This document shows, piece by piece, positions 1 through 8,475 of a DNA stretch of 64,000 nucleotides. A program made the translations under genes and the position numbers. Within the stretch, counting starts at the first letter, position 1, and every line of letters starts with the position of its first letter. Under the pieces are notes generated by a model. That model saw nothing but the letters and a program-made list of their open reading frames with translations. It was not told the origin of the DNA and made no database searches. This DNA is from RUG369 sp050949645 (GTDB taxonomy: Bacteria; Planctomycetota; Planctomycetia; Pirellulales; Thermoguttaceae), in NCBI GenBank assembly GCA_050949645.1, contig JBMNGC010000001.1, positions 248,001 to 312,000 of the forward strand. The letters run 5' to 3'.

Positions 1-473
1 ATTTCAGCGTCGTTGTTTGCAGAAATAGCGCCGACTTGGGCGATGCTCTCTTTGCTGTCCTTGACAGGAATCGCTACTTTCTGGAGCTGGGCGACGACGT
101 CGTCGACCGCTTTGTCGATCCCCTTCTTCATATGAAGAGAATTCACGCCGGCGACGACCGCCTTTATTCCTTCATTAAAGATCGCTTCCGCGAGAACCGT
201 CGCGGTCGTGGTGCCGTCGCCCACAACGTCGCTCGTCTTAGCGGCCACTTCGCGGACCATTTTGGCGCCCATATTTTCATAGGCGTCTTCGAGGTCAACT
301 TCTTTCGCGACGGTCACGCCGTCCTTTGTAACGAGCGGAGAACCGAAGCTCTTCTGAATGATAACGTTGCGTCCGCGAGGTCCGAGCGTAACTTCGACGG
401 TGCGCGCGAGCTTGTTAACGCCGCGGCGCAGAGCTTCACGAGCGTCCTGATTGAAGGCAATCATTTTCGCCAT
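1..473 (-). CDS. groEL: Chaperonin GroEL (60 kDa), N-terminal part, cut by window edge
   Basis: Subunit of the cytosolic GroEL ring that folds proteins in an ATP-driven chamber with GroES. Only about the first 157 residues are inside the window; the rest lies beyond base 1. The N-terminus starts MAKMIAFNQDAREAL and contains the phosphate-binding stretch VTLGPRGRNV and the ATP-site motif VVGDGTTTATVLAEA, both diagnostic of GroEL. The ATG ending at 473 has an AAAGGA Shine-Dalgarno 8 nt upstream. groES lies 73 nt upstream on the same strand, the normal groES-groEL order, so the two are probably cotranscribed. Confidence 0.96.
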   Translation of the reverse strand, partial: MAKMIAFNQDAREALRRGVNKLARTVEVTLGPRGRNVIIQKSFGSPLVTKDGVTVAKEVDLEDAYENMGAKMVREVAAKTSDVVGDGTTTATVLAEAIFNEGIKAVVAGVNSLHMKKGIDKAVDDVVAQLQKVAIPVKDSKESIAQVGAISANNDAE

Positions 474-546
474 AACAAAAATCCTTTATTTCAATAGCAA
501 TCTTAAATGTTAACGTCTTGTTTTAGTCCGATTCGCAGCGCGGAGA

Positions 547-882
547 TCAGCCGATGATCGCGAGGATATCGCTTTCGCGCAAAAGAAGGAATTCGCAGTC
601 GCCGAACTTGAAATCTTCTCCCGCATAGGAGAGGAAGATGACGCGGTCGCCTTCCTGAACGGTGAACTTGCTTCGAGTACCGTCTTCGAGGATGCGTCCG
701 TCGCCGACGCTCACGACAACGCCTTGAGCTGGCTTATCTTTAGCGGAATCCGGTAGGTAGAGACCTCCCGCGGTGACTTCTTCAGATTCGTCGCGACGAA
801 CGACAACGCGGTCGCCAATGGGTTGAAGTTTTGAACCGCAGCAGCGTTTAGCTTCCAGGTCATCGCTCTTATTCTTCGTCAT
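547..882 (-). CDS. groES: Co-chaperonin GroES with short N-terminal extension
   Basis: The 10-kDa lid of the GroEL chamber. At 111 aa it is slightly longer than the usual 95-97 aa. The conserved body begins KLQPIGDRVVVRR near residue 18, followed by the roof-hairpin region and the closing strand ESDILAIIG. The extra N-terminal 17 residues are hydrophilic and carry a Cys-Cys pair (residues 14-15) just before the first strand, which is not a family feature. The start ATG has a GGAG Shine-Dalgarno 8 nt upstream. groEL follows on the same strand. I found no CIRCE-type inverted repeat upstream, so HrcA control is not supported by what I can see. Confidence 0.95.
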   Translation of the reverse strand: MTKNKSDDLEAKRCCGSKLQPIGDRVVVRRDESEEVTAGGLYLPDSAKDKPAQGVVVSVGDGRILEDGTRSKFTVQEGDRVIFLSYAGEDFKFGDCEFLLLRESDILAIIG

Positions 883-1235
883 TTTTTAAACTCCTGATCA
901 TTGAGCTTTTAAACGCGGTCGACGCGACGAACCGCGCCGTTCCGAAATTCTAATATCCAAAATTCGCGACGCCGACGGTTGCGTATACGAAGCGCGCCGC
1001 CGACGTCGAATCGAGGACTTCTTTCCATTTTAGGCAATCGAGGCGCCAAATGGAATTTTCGATTTTCCTAACGGTGGATTTTGCTATTTCCCTCTAGTTT
1101 TTTCAGAATTTTCTAGCAAACTTGCCATTTTAGCTGAAAATAGGGAATCGAGTCGCAGTATATGAGCCTTTTTGACGTCAACGACGGCTTAACCAAAGCG
1201 GAAGGCGCCCATTTTGGCAGGCGTCGCTTTTGACA
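883..1235. other. Intergenic region upstream of groES
   Basis: Non-coding stretch between groES and the terminator of the HAD gene; both flanking genes are on the minus strand. It must hold the groESL promoter. On the minus strand a TATACT hexamer (about 1159-1164) is visible but has no convincing -35 at 16-18 bp. No CIRCE repeat was seen. Confidence 0.4.
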
Positions 1236-1268
1236 CTAAAAAAGGAGCGTCTCGAGAAACGCTCCTTT
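1236..1268 (-). terminator. Rho-independent terminator of the HAD phosphatase gene
   Basis: Perfect 10-bp stem AAAGGAGCGT (1241-1250) / ACGCTCCTTT (1259-1268) with an 8-nt loop. On the minus strand it is followed by a T-rich run. It lies 30 nt after the stop of the minus-strand HAD gene. Confidence 0.85.
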
Positions 1269-1297
1269 GCGCGACGCCAACGGATTCCGCCTGCGAA

Positions 1298-2065
1298 TCA
1301 GTCGTGCGAGTCATCGTCGTCAGTCGTTTCGACGTCGTCCTCTTCTTCGTCCTCGTAGTCGAGCGCTACGGGAGCGCGTTGGGGGACCGGATCGGAGACG
1401 GGCAGACCAAAGGGACCCTCGCCAAGATAACGGGACGGTACCGGAAGATCTGTCTTTTTGTATTCCGTCAAAAATTGGTCGAAATTGACATAGTGAATCG
1501 TCTGGAACCCGAATTTAGCGGCGCCTTCGATATTAGCCTGAGTATCGTCGATAAAGAGAATTTCATCGGGCTTCAGGTCGGCAATTGAACGCTTCGCGTC
1601 GCGATATGCGGCTTCGAAAATTTCGGGGAAAGGTTTGAGGGTTCCGACGTTGAAGCTCGCGAGTTTGTGGTCTTCAAAGGCGTTCCAGATTCGGGGAAAC
1701 GCGTTTTCAATGTAACTCCAGTGAGAAGGATTCGTGTTCGAAACGATTCCTCGCGGGAAATTAAGCTTCGCGAGCTTGCGGACGATCGGTAGAATGAGGT
1801 CGTTTGTCCAGAAAATATCGTTGATCGCGTCTGTGAATTCCTCGATTGACGGCTTATGCTCGTATTTCTTGCAGACCTGCTCAAAATATTCTTCCGTCGA
1901 AAGTTCGCCGCGTTCGTACATTCGATACTTCTGCTCGTCAAAGAGACTGCGACCATCGTCAGTCTCCGACGCTTGCACAACCTCAGCGAATTTATGGCAA
2001 AGACGATGGACGCTGAAGAACAGGAGAACGTTTCCAAGGTCGAAATATACAAATCGAACTGACAT
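1298..2065 (-). CDS. HAD-superfamily phosphatase, YihX-like
   Basis: Haloacid-dehalogenase-fold hydrolase of about 255 aa, probably a cytosolic sugar-phosphate phosphatase. Motif I is FDLGNVL near the N-terminus, the variant with Gly in place of the second Asp seen in YihX-type and epoxide-hydrolase-N-like HADs. Motif II is the IVSNTN segment, motif III the Lys in GTLKPFPEIF, and motif IV is ILFIDDTQANIEGA. The C-terminus ends in a strongly acidic tail (about 20 residues, mostly Asp/Glu) that is outside the fold. The longest frame begins at a TTG (2080), but AAAGG lies 7 nt before the ATG at 2065, which I prefer. It is monocistronic with its own terminator. Substrate cannot be told from sequence. 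Confidence 0.85.
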   Translation of the reverse strand: MSVRFVYFDLGNVLLFFSVHRLCHKFAEVVQASETDDGRSLFDEQKYRMYERGELSTEEYFEQVCKKYEHKPSIEEFTDAINDIFWTNDLILPIVRKLAKLNFPRGIVSNTNPSHWSYIENAFPRIWNAFEDHKLASFNVGTLKPFPEIFEAAYRDAKRSIADLKPDEILFIDDTQANIEGAAKFGFQTIHYVNFDQFLTEYKKTDLPVPSRYLGEGPFGLPVSDPVPQRAPVALDYEDEEEDDVETTDDDDSHD

Positions 2066-2411
2066 ACAGCTGCCTTTCAAATTCGAGGTCGGCGTCGATT
2101 GCCAACGCGTCTGCGCTCTATGCGGAAGGCTTTTATTCCGCGTTAGGGGACGCGTCGTTTGCGTTTGCCAGAGGAGCGCGCAGAGCGCCTAACTTCTGAC
2201 GCAACGATCTCCGCCGCCTTTTGCCGTCATTATAAACGATTTGACCTTTTTTAAAATGGCCGACAAGCACAGATGATCGTCATATCCCCTTGCGGATTCG
2301 TGTTTCGCCCTATAATCCACCGGAAGAATTTAGAAAGCTTTTTAACGTTGAGACCGTTCTCGGTCGCGTGGGCGTTCTGCGCTGTGAATATCAGATTCAG
2401 ATAGGCATGCT
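2066..2411. other. Divergent intergenic region between HAD gene and lrgA
   Basis: No gene supported. It must contain the promoter of the HAD gene (minus; not recognised) and that of lrgA (plus; TATAAT at 2311-2316, listed separately). Confidence 0.5.
2290..2316 (+). promoter_or_regulatory. Candidate sigma-70 promoter of lrgAB
   Basis: TTGCGG (2290-2295), 15-bp spacer, perfect TATAAT (2311-2316). The spacer is short by 2 bp, but the -10 is consensus and no other candidate lies before the lrgA start at 2412. Confidence 0.5.
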
Positions 2412-2771
2412 ATGAAGTACATTCGGCAATTTTTTATCATTCTGCTCGTTTCCTTTGCAGGCGAGATTCTCCATTTTTTGATACCCGCGCCGATTCCTGC
2501 AAGCGTTTACGGACTTGTGCTCTTCTTCCTGTGCCTCCAGTTTCGGCTGATCAAGCTGTCTCAGGTTGAAGAGACCAGCGATTTCTTCCTCGTCCTTCTT
2601 CCGTTGACGCTTGTTCCGTTGACCGTAGGGCTTGTTGATTCGCTCGACGTGCTCAGGAAAGTTGCGGTTCCGGCGATTTTACTTGGAGTGATCGGTACTA
2701 TTTTGACGGCGATCGCCGCTGGCGCCGCCGCTGAATGGACGATTCGTCGCCGAGAAAGGAGTGGAAAATGA
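2412..2771 (+). CDS. lrgA: LrgA/CidA-family holin-like membrane protein
   Basis: Small inner-membrane protein of 119 aa with about four hydrophobic segments and the family motif PIPASVYGLVLFF after the first helix. CidA/LrgA proteins are holin-like and act with LrgB; in other bacteria the pair affects murein hydrolase activity, programmed lysis or export of pyruvate/glycolate. The C-terminus is short and basic (RRRERSGK). The stop overlaps the start of lrgB by 4 nt (ATGA), so the two are translationally coupled. The promoter candidate is at 2290-2316. Confidence 0.87.
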   Translation: MKYIRQFFIILLVSFAGEILHFLIPAPIPASVYGLVLFFLCLQFRLIKLSQVEETSDFFLVLLPLTLVPLTVGLVDSLDVLRKVAVPAILLGVIGTILTAIAAGAAAEWTIRRRERSGK

Positions 2772-3484
2772 CGCACCTTTGGGAATCGATCGCGCCAATT
2801 TTTCGAGAAAACGGTTATTTTGGACTCACGATGACCGTCGGCGGCTACCTTTTATCTCTTGTTTTGCAAAAGAAGTACAAATCGCCTTTTTTCAACCCGG
2901 TGCTCATAGCGTTGTGCTTGACGCTCGTCGGACTCAAACTCTTCAGTATCGATTACGAATCATACGCGCTCGACGCTTTGCCGCTGACCTATCTCATTAC
3001 GCCGGCGACGGTCTGCCTTGCGGTTCCGCTGTATCGCCAGTTCGAGACGGTTAAACGCAACTGGCTGGCAATTCTCGCGGCATGTTGCGTCGGCACGATT
3101 GTTAATATGATTCTTGTGTGGATCGTTGCGCGCGCCTTCCAGATGGAATACGAGGAGTACATAACCTTCCTTTCGAAGTCGATTACCATGGCGATCGGGG
3201 TTGGGATCACCGAGGAATATGGAGGATACGTTGCGATTACGTGCGCCGTCATTACGATTGCGGGAATCACGGGGAATATGAGCGGCGTTTATTTCCTCAA
3301 GAAATGCGGAATTGTCAATCCTGCGGCGCAGGGTCTGGCAATCGGTTCGACTTCGCACGCTTTTGGAACGGCGAAGGCGCTGGAGATTGGCGAGACACAA
3401 GGAGCGTTTAGCGGACTGGCCATAGCGCTTACTGGAGTTCTTACCGTGTTGATGGCGCCCCTTGCGTCCATTCTTCCACTTTAG
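2768..3484 (+). CDS. lrgB: LrgB-family membrane protein
   Basis: Polytopic inner-membrane protein of 238 aa, the usual LrgB length. The family core is visible: FFNPVLIAL near residue 40, LPLTYLITPATVCLAVPLY in the middle, KSITMAIGVGITEEYGG, and the C-terminal GLAIGSTSHAFGTAKALE with the conserved SHxxGTAxA motif. It works with LrgA as the partner of the holin-like pair. The ATG at 2768 is preceded by AAAGGAG inside the end of lrgA; the longer open frame upstream is only overlap with lrgA. No terminator was found before the next promoter at 3594. Confidence 0.9.
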   Translation: MTHLWESIAPIFRENGYFGLTMTVGGYLLSLVLQKKYKSPFFNPVLIALCLTLVGLKLFSIDYESYALDALPLTYLITPATVCLAVPLYRQFETVKRNWLAILAACCVGTIVNMILVWIVARAFQMEYEEYITFLSKSITMAIGVGITEEYGGYVAITCAVITIAGITGNMSGVYFLKKCGIVNPAAQGLAIGSTSHAFGTAKALEIGETQGAFSGLAIALTGVLTVLMAPLASILPL

Positions 3485-3593
3485 GACGTCGGCGATCTTG
3501 TCTTCGCGTTGAGCGCAAAATCTGAATCTGGTTGCGCGAGAAGGGGACCTCGGCGTCTGCGGCGTGATTTCGGCGCTACGCGGCGTCAGGTTC

Positions 3594-3622
3594 TTGCAAC
3601 GGCGCGCTGCGTTTTGTATATT
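3594..3622 (+). promoter_or_regulatory. Sigma-70 promoter of the GH32 gene
   Basis: TTGCAA (3594-3599), 17-bp spacer, TATATT (3617-3622). Four of six -35 bases and five of six -10 bases match consensus. It gives a leader of about 88 nt before the GH32 start. Confidence 0.7.
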
Positions 3623-3716
3623 GACTGGAAAGGTTTGCGGCGCCTGCGTCGCGGATCTTCGGGCGTTGTTACACCACGCGGCGTTTGGTTCGAATATCTA
3701 AAGACAGGAGCTCACT

Positions 3717-5915
3717 ATGCGAAAAAGATCTTACGTAGGCGCGTTTGCGCGAACCCTTGGAATTATGGCGGCGTTATGCTTCTGCGCGATTGGCGTTGCA
3801 TCGACCGCCAGCTATGGATACGACGGCGACGTTGTTTTTGCCGACTTCAACGGCGACGATTATGGCGACTGGACGGTCGAAGGCGAAGCGTTCGGAACGA
3901 AGCCCGCCCCCGGTACGCTCCCGAATCAGATGCATGTATCCGGCTTTCTCGGCGAAGGATTGGTCAACTCTTTTTATGGCGGCGACGCATCGACCGGCGC
4001 TCTTACGTCACCGGAATTTGAGATCGAAAAACCCTTTATTAATTTCCTAATTGGCGGCGGCGGCGTTCCGGGTCTAAGTTTCGACCTGATTGTCGATGGA
4101 GAAGCCGTTCGCAGCGCGGCCGGACCGAATATCAATCCTGGCGGTTCTGAAGAGCTCGACTGGGCGACTTGGGACGTGTCCGAGTTACAGGGGCAAAAGG
4201 CGTTTCTACGCGTTGTCGACAACGCGACGGGAGGATGGGGACACATTAACGTCGACGAAATTACGTTCAGCGATAAGAAACGCGCCGGCGCCGCGCACAT
4301 TCGCGAAGTGGAAATTACGGCTCAATACCTCCAGTTTGCGATCAATCAGAGAGCGCCGCAACACTGGATCCGCATTGAGGTCGACGGAGAAATCGTTCGT
4401 GAATTTACCGCAGCTCTTGCGCTCGTTTCTGACGAAAAGACGTCCGCCGATTTTGACGCCTGCGTCGATATGGGACCCTGGGTCGGTAAGAAGTGCGTTT
4501 TCATCGTCGAAAAGGCGCTGGAAGAGACCGAATTTGCGCCGCTGACCTTTACGGACGAGCTTTATGGCGGCGTCAAAGGGTACGACGAAAAATATCGACC
4601 GCGGTTCCATTTTTCGCCTCGTTACGGCTGGACGAACGACCCGAACGGTCTGACTTTCTATAACGGAGAATATCACCTTTTCCATCAGCACAATCCCTTT
4701 GGAACTCAATGGGGCAATATGACGTGGGGGCACCTGAAGAGCCCTGACCTACTGCATTGGACCGACATGGGCGACGCGCTCTATCCCGATCCGCTCGGCA
4801 CGATCTTCTCTGGTAGCGGAGCGGTCGACTTTAATAATACGACCGGTTTTCAGCAGGACCCGAACCTTCCGCCATTCGTTGTTATGTACACGGCCGACGG
4901 CCCGACCATGCGGTATGGAAACAACGTGTCGCAGTGCCTCGCTTATTCTGTCGACGGAGGCAAAACGTTTCAAAAGTTCGCAGACAACCCGACGATTCCG
5001 CATATAATCGGCGGCAACCGCGATCCGAAAATCTTCTGGCATTCTCCTTCCGAACAGTGGGTCGCCGCGCTCTATCTCGACGGCGAAGATTACGCGCTTT
5101 TCGGTTCAAAGGATCTCAAGTCGTGGGAAGAGCTTTGCCGGATCGAAAACCTCGGATGTTCCGAATGCCCCGATATCTTTGAATTGCCCGTCGACGGCGA
5201 TGAAGAGAACACAATGTGGGTCTTTTGGGGCGGCAACGGCAAATATCTGCTCGGACAATTCGACGGCAAAAATTTCGAACGTTCTAGCGAGCCTCTTGAC
5301 GCGAAATGGGGCGGCAACGATTACGCCGCGCAGTCTTTCTCTGACACTCCGGGTCGTCGCATCCAGTTCTCGTGGATGAATGGCGGAAACTATCCTGGAA
5401 TGCCCTTTAACCAGCAGTTTAGCATTCCGCGCGAGCTTACTCTACGGACGACGCCCGACGGCGTTCGCCTCTGCATTAACCCTGTCGTCGAGGTGGAATC
5501 GTTGCGCGAAAACGCTCTCCATCTTGTCGCCATTCCGAACGAGGCTGGAGAATTTACATGGCGCGCGCCTAACTGCGACGATCAGAACTACAATCTTCTC
5601 GACTATGAACTCACGCTGGAACCTCAGGGCGGCGCGATCACCGTCGAGACGCGCGGACACAAAATAGTCCTCGACCCCGACGCTGGGACGATAACTCACG
5701 ACGGAGTCGTCGCGCCCCTTGCGGCAATAGAGGGTAAGATTAAACTGCGCGTTCTGCTGGACGTGACCTCGATTGAAATTTTTGTCAACGACGGTCTCTC
5801 TCAGATTGCAAAATGTTTCGTTCCTGAGGACGAAAACGAGGCGCCGATCCTGCGCGTCGAAAACGCCAAGAGTTATTCCTGTCAATGCTTCCCAATGGCG
5901 GACGTTTGGAAATGA
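3717..5915 (+). CDS. Secreted glycoside hydrolase family 32 (levanase/inulinase type)
   Basis: Extracytoplasmic beta-fructosidase that cleaves levan, inulin or sucrose-type fructosides. An N-terminal signal peptide covers about residues 1-33. The five-bladed propeller starts near residue 296 with WTNDPNG (305-311; Asp308 is the expected nucleophile), then RDP (435-437; transition-state stabiliser) and ECP (483-485; Glu483 the acid/base). A C-terminal beta-sandwich follows to residue 732. The N-terminal 260 residues before the propeller are extra; the part from about 38 to 185 (FADFNGDDYGDW) looks like a carbohydrate-binding jelly-roll fused ahead of the enzyme, as in levanases. An AGGAG Shine-Dalgarno precedes the ATG. 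It has its own promoter and terminator. Exact specificity is not readable. Confidence 0.93.
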   Translation: MRKRSYVGAFARTLGIMAALCFCAIGVASTASYGYDGDVVFADFNGDDYGDWTVEGEAFGTKPAPGTLPNQMHVSGFLGEGLVNSFYGGDASTGALTSPEFEIEKPFINFLIGGGGVPGLSFDLIVDGEAVRSAAGPNINPGGSEELDWATWDVSELQGQKAFLRVVDNATGGWGHINVDEITFSDKKRAGAAHIREVEITAQYLQFAINQRAPQHWIRIEVDGEIVREFTAALALVSDEKTSADFDACVDMGPWVGKKCVFIVEKALEETEFAPLTFTDELYGGVKGYDEKYRPRFHFSPRYGWTNDPNGLTFYNGEYHLFHQHNPFGTQWGNMTWGHLKSPDLLHWTDMGDALYPDPLGTIFSGSGAVDFNNTTGFQQDPNLPPFVVMYTADGPTMRYGNNVSQCLAYSVDGGKTFQKFADNPTIPHIIGGNRDPKIFWHSPSEQWVAALYLDGEDYALFGSKDLKSWEELCRIENLGCSECPDIFELPVDGDEENTMWVFWGGNGKYLLGQFDGKNFERSSEPLDAKWGGNDYAAQSFSDTPGRRIQFSWMNGGNYPGMPFNQQFSIPRELTLRTTPDGVRLCINPVVEVESLRENALHLVAIPNEAGEFTWRAPNCDDQNYNLLDYELTLEPQGGAITVETRGHKIVLDPDAGTITHDGVVAPLAAIEGKIKLRVLLDVTSIEIFVNDGLSQIAKCFVPEDENEAPILRVENAKSYSCQCFPMADVWK

Positions 5916-5945
5916 CGCGCTTTTATAACGACGTGTAAAATTGAG

Positions 5946-5986
5946 AACGCGACGCCGGCGCCTTGTGAACGTCGACGTCGCGTTTT
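5946..5986 (+). terminator. Terminator after the GH32 gene
   Basis: 9-bp stem AACGCGACG (5946-5954) / CGTCGCGTT (5976-5984) followed by TT and a pyrimidine-rich tail, about 30 nt after the stop codon. The loop is long (21 nt) but can fold further. Confidence 0.6.
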
Positions 5987-6072
5987 CTTCGAGCCGTCCT
6001 TCATTTTGCGAGCTCATGTTTTGCCGACGGTCAACGAACGCTTTAGGCGTTTCCAGTCGGCGTGGCTGGCGC

Positions 6073-6101
6073 TTGCGGTTTCAGGCTGCGCGCGTTATAC
6101 T
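6073..6101 (+). promoter_or_regulatory. Sigma-70 promoter of hemL
   Basis: TTGCGG (6073-6078), exactly 17-bp spacer, TATACT (6096-6101). The predicted start gives a leader of about 65 nt before the hemL ATG. Confidence 0.75.
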
Positions 6102-6173
6102 GAGTCGTCGCCATCGCGCGAAAGAACGCAGCGTTACGATTAGTTCCAAAGTTTGTCGACGAAAGGGTAAAGG

Positions 6174-7469
6174 ATGAATCGCGATACGAGTCGTGAAATT
6201 TTCGAGAAAGCTCTAACTCTGATTCCCGGCGGCGTCAATAGTCCCGCGCGCGCGTTTGGCGGAGTCGGCGGCGTCCCCGTGGTCTTTGACCGCGCAGAAG
6301 GACCTTATATGTTCGACGTTGACGGTAACCGTTACCTCGACTACGTTCTTTCTTGGGGCCCGATGATCCTTGGGCATTGCCACCCAAGCGTGACCGAGGC
6401 GCTCCATAAGGCGGTCGATCGCGGCACGAGCTTCGGCGCGCCGACGCGTGCGGAAAATACGATTGCCGAACTCATCATGGACTTGGTCCCGTCGATCGAA
6501 GGCGTTCGACTTGTGAACTCCGGAACAGAAGCGACGATGAGCGCAATCCGACTGGCACGAGGGTATACCGGACGCAACAAGATCGTCAAGTTTATCGGTT
6601 GCTATCACGGGCACGTCGACAGTCTTCTTGTTGCGGCGGGCTCTGCGGCGGCAACCCTTGCCGTTCCAGATTCCCCTGGCGTTACGCCCGGTACGGCGGC
6701 GGATACTCTGTTGCTCGAGTTCAACGACGTCGAAGGCGTCTGCCAGGCGTTTGAAGAACATGGTTCGGAGATCGCAGGCGTGATTGTCGAGCCTGTCGCG
6801 GGAAATATGGGCTGCGTGCCCGGAACAACGGAATTTTTGCAGACGCTTCGGAATAAGACGCGCGAGTCGGGCTCCCTTCTTATCTTCGACGAGGTCATGT
6901 CTGGCTTCCGCGTCGCGCGCGGCGGCGCTCAGGAACGCTATGGGATCACGCCCGATTTGACGACCCTCGGAAAGGTTGTCGGCGGTGGGTTGCCGGTCGG
7001 GGCGTTTGGGGGTAAGAAGGAGATCATGGACGCCGTCGCTCCGGTTGGGAAAGTTTACCAGGCGGGCACGCTTAGCGGTAATCCTCTCGCAACAGCGGCT
7101 GGAATCGCGACGCTTCAGATCCTCCACGCGCAGCCAGAGCTCTACGAACAGCTTGAAGGAACGACGACGCGGCTTGCCGACGGAATCAACGCCGCTGCTA
7201 AAGAGTCGGGCGTTAAGGCGGTTGTTCAGCATATTGGCGCGATGGCGACGATCTTTTTCCTCTCGGAACAGGACGACGCCGTCTCCGGCTGGACCTCTGC
7301 CAACCGTTGCGATCGCGAGAAGTACGCCAAGTTCTTCTGGAGCATGCTTGACTCGGGCGTCTATCTCCCATGCAGTCAGTTCGAAACAATGTTCACCAGC
7401 ATAACGCACACGAACGCGTTGATTGATATGACAATCGAAGCCGCTTCGAAGGCGTTCCGTTCGCTCTGA
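6174..7469 (+). CDS. hemL: Glutamate-1-semialdehyde 2,1-aminomutase
   Basis: PLP enzyme of the C5 pathway; converts glutamate-1-semialdehyde to 5-aminolevulinate, the tetrapyrrole precursor. Length 431 aa is normal. Diagnostic segments are LIPGGVNSPARAFGG (16-30), the aminotransferase signature around LLIFDEVMSGFRVARGG (235-251), and TLGKVVGGGLPVGAFGG with the PLP Lys at 267. The ATG at 6174 follows GTAAAGG. A promoter lies at 6073-6101. The upstream partner HemA is not in this window. The next gene begins 200 nt further on and need not be cotranscribed. Confidence 0.97.
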   Translation: MNRDTSREIFEKALTLIPGGVNSPARAFGGVGGVPVVFDRAEGPYMFDVDGNRYLDYVLSWGPMILGHCHPSVTEALHKAVDRGTSFGAPTRAENTIAELIMDLVPSIEGVRLVNSGTEATMSAIRLARGYTGRNKIVKFIGCYHGHVDSLLVAAGSAAATLAVPDSPGVTPGTAADTLLLEFNDVEGVCQAFEEHGSEIAGVIVEPVAGNMGCVPGTTEFLQTLRNKTRESGSLLIFDEVMSGFRVARGGAQERYGITPDLTTLGKVVGGGLPVGAFGGKKEIMDAVAPVGKVYQAGTLSGNPLATAAGIATLQILHAQPELYEQLEGTTTRLADGINAAAKESGVKAVVQHIGAMATIFFLSEQDDAVSGWTSANRCDREKYAKFFWSMLDSGVYLPCSQFETMFTSITHTNALIDMTIEAASKAFRSL

Positions 7470-7669
7470 CTTTTCGAAGATACATTTCGGAAGGGTCGAA
7501 GTCTGTCAGGCGCTTCCTGCGTCGTCGCTTGCAGACGTCGGCCCCCGAATAGCGAATGGCTTGGCGATTAGCGCTTGCCAATAATTAGTTAGACGTAAGA
7601 TTGTTGGCGACCCACGCCGGCCGCATCGCTTTTGCAACTTACCTGTACGCGTTAAATGGAGCCGAAAGA

Positions 7670-8422
7670 ATGGGGTCCACCGCTAACGAAACGTCGTCCT
7701 CCTCACCGAAAAAACGCGCTGGATACGCGCTCCTTATCCTTTTTACACTCCTCTATCCTACGGCGCTGACCTGGCTCTACTTCGTCGTCTGTCAGGGGCT
7801 GAACCCGAACGTCCTGAAGCTCAGCTACGTCGTTGGCAAATCTATTCAGTTCTTATTTCCCGTCCTCTTTGTCGCGTTTGTTCTGAAACAACGCTGGCTC
7901 GTTCGCCGCTTTAATTTTCGCGGCGTCCTGCCGGGGACGATCTTTGGACTGGCTGTCGCGCTCGTCATCTTTTTCGTCGGGCGGCATTTCATAATACATG
8001 GAGGGGCTTTTGAGCCTCTTGTCGACAAACTTAGCGCCGAACTAACAATGCGTCTCGAAGGGTTTGGAATTACGTCTGTCGGCCCCTATCTGTTACTCTT
8101 CTTTTTCTACTCGCTGTGCCATTCCGGACTAGAAGAATACTACTGGCGATGGTTTGCGTTTAGTCGGCTCGCGGAGAAGGGGACATGGCTTCAGGCGGCG
8201 CTCCTAACGAACCTCGCGTTCATGCTGCATCATATCGTGTTGCTCGGCGTTTACTTCGGGTATGGCAGTCTTTTGACGTGGCTCTGCTCTTTCGGCGTTG
8301 CGGTCGGCGGGTTCGTCTGGCAGTGGCTTTACAGAAAATACGATTCGATCTATGGCGCGTGGGTCAGTCATGGATTCATCGACGCAGGAATTTTTGCGCT
8401 CGGCTTTTATATGCTCCCTTAA
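7670..8422 (+). CDS. CPBP-family intramembrane metalloprotease (CAAX protease-like)
   Basis: Integral membrane protein of about 250 aa with roughly seven hydrophobic helices and the four conserved CPBP motifs: EExxxR as E155-E156...R160, a His pair at 187-188 after NLAFML, and a final SHGFIDAG segment with a further His. The family contains glutamic-type membrane proteases related to Rce1, some of which process bacteriocins or act in stress and envelope functions. The longest frame starts at a TTG (7601), but GGAG lies 8 nt before the ATG at 7670, so the shorter product is preferred. It sits 53 nt before a large membrane protein gene and probably forms an operon with it. The substrate is unknown. 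Confidence 0.85.
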   Translation: MGSTANETSSSSPKKRAGYALLILFTLLYPTALTWLYFVVCQGLNPNVLKLSYVVGKSIQFLFPVLFVAFVLKQRWLVRRFNFRGVLPGTIFGLAVALVIFFVGRHFIIHGGAFEPLVDKLSAELTMRLEGFGITSVGPYLLLFFFYSLCHSGLEEYYWRWFAFSRLAEKGTWLQAALLTNLAFMLHHIVLLGVYFGYGSLLTWLCSFGVAVGGFVWQWLYRKYDSIYGAWVSHGFIDAGIFALGFYMLP

Positions 8423-8475
8423 GGAGGCAAAGTCGTTGACAGCGCCGCGCGACGAGCTCGAGGAAATAAAAAGTT

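Noticed and set aside
883..1235. Search for a CIRCE (HrcA) operator upstream of groES
   Set aside because: No TTAGCACTC-N9-GAGTGCTAA-like repeat on either strand; the loose CTAGCAAAC/TTTTAGCTG similarity is too weak.
3680..3705. GGTTCGAAT, reminiscent of a tRNA T-loop
   Set aside because: No acceptor or anticodon stems can be formed around it; it lies in the GH32 leader.
6213..7409. 398-aa open frame on the minus strand opposite hemL
   Set aside because: It is the antisense shadow of a clear hemL; the protein has no family pattern and is caused by GC-rich codon use.
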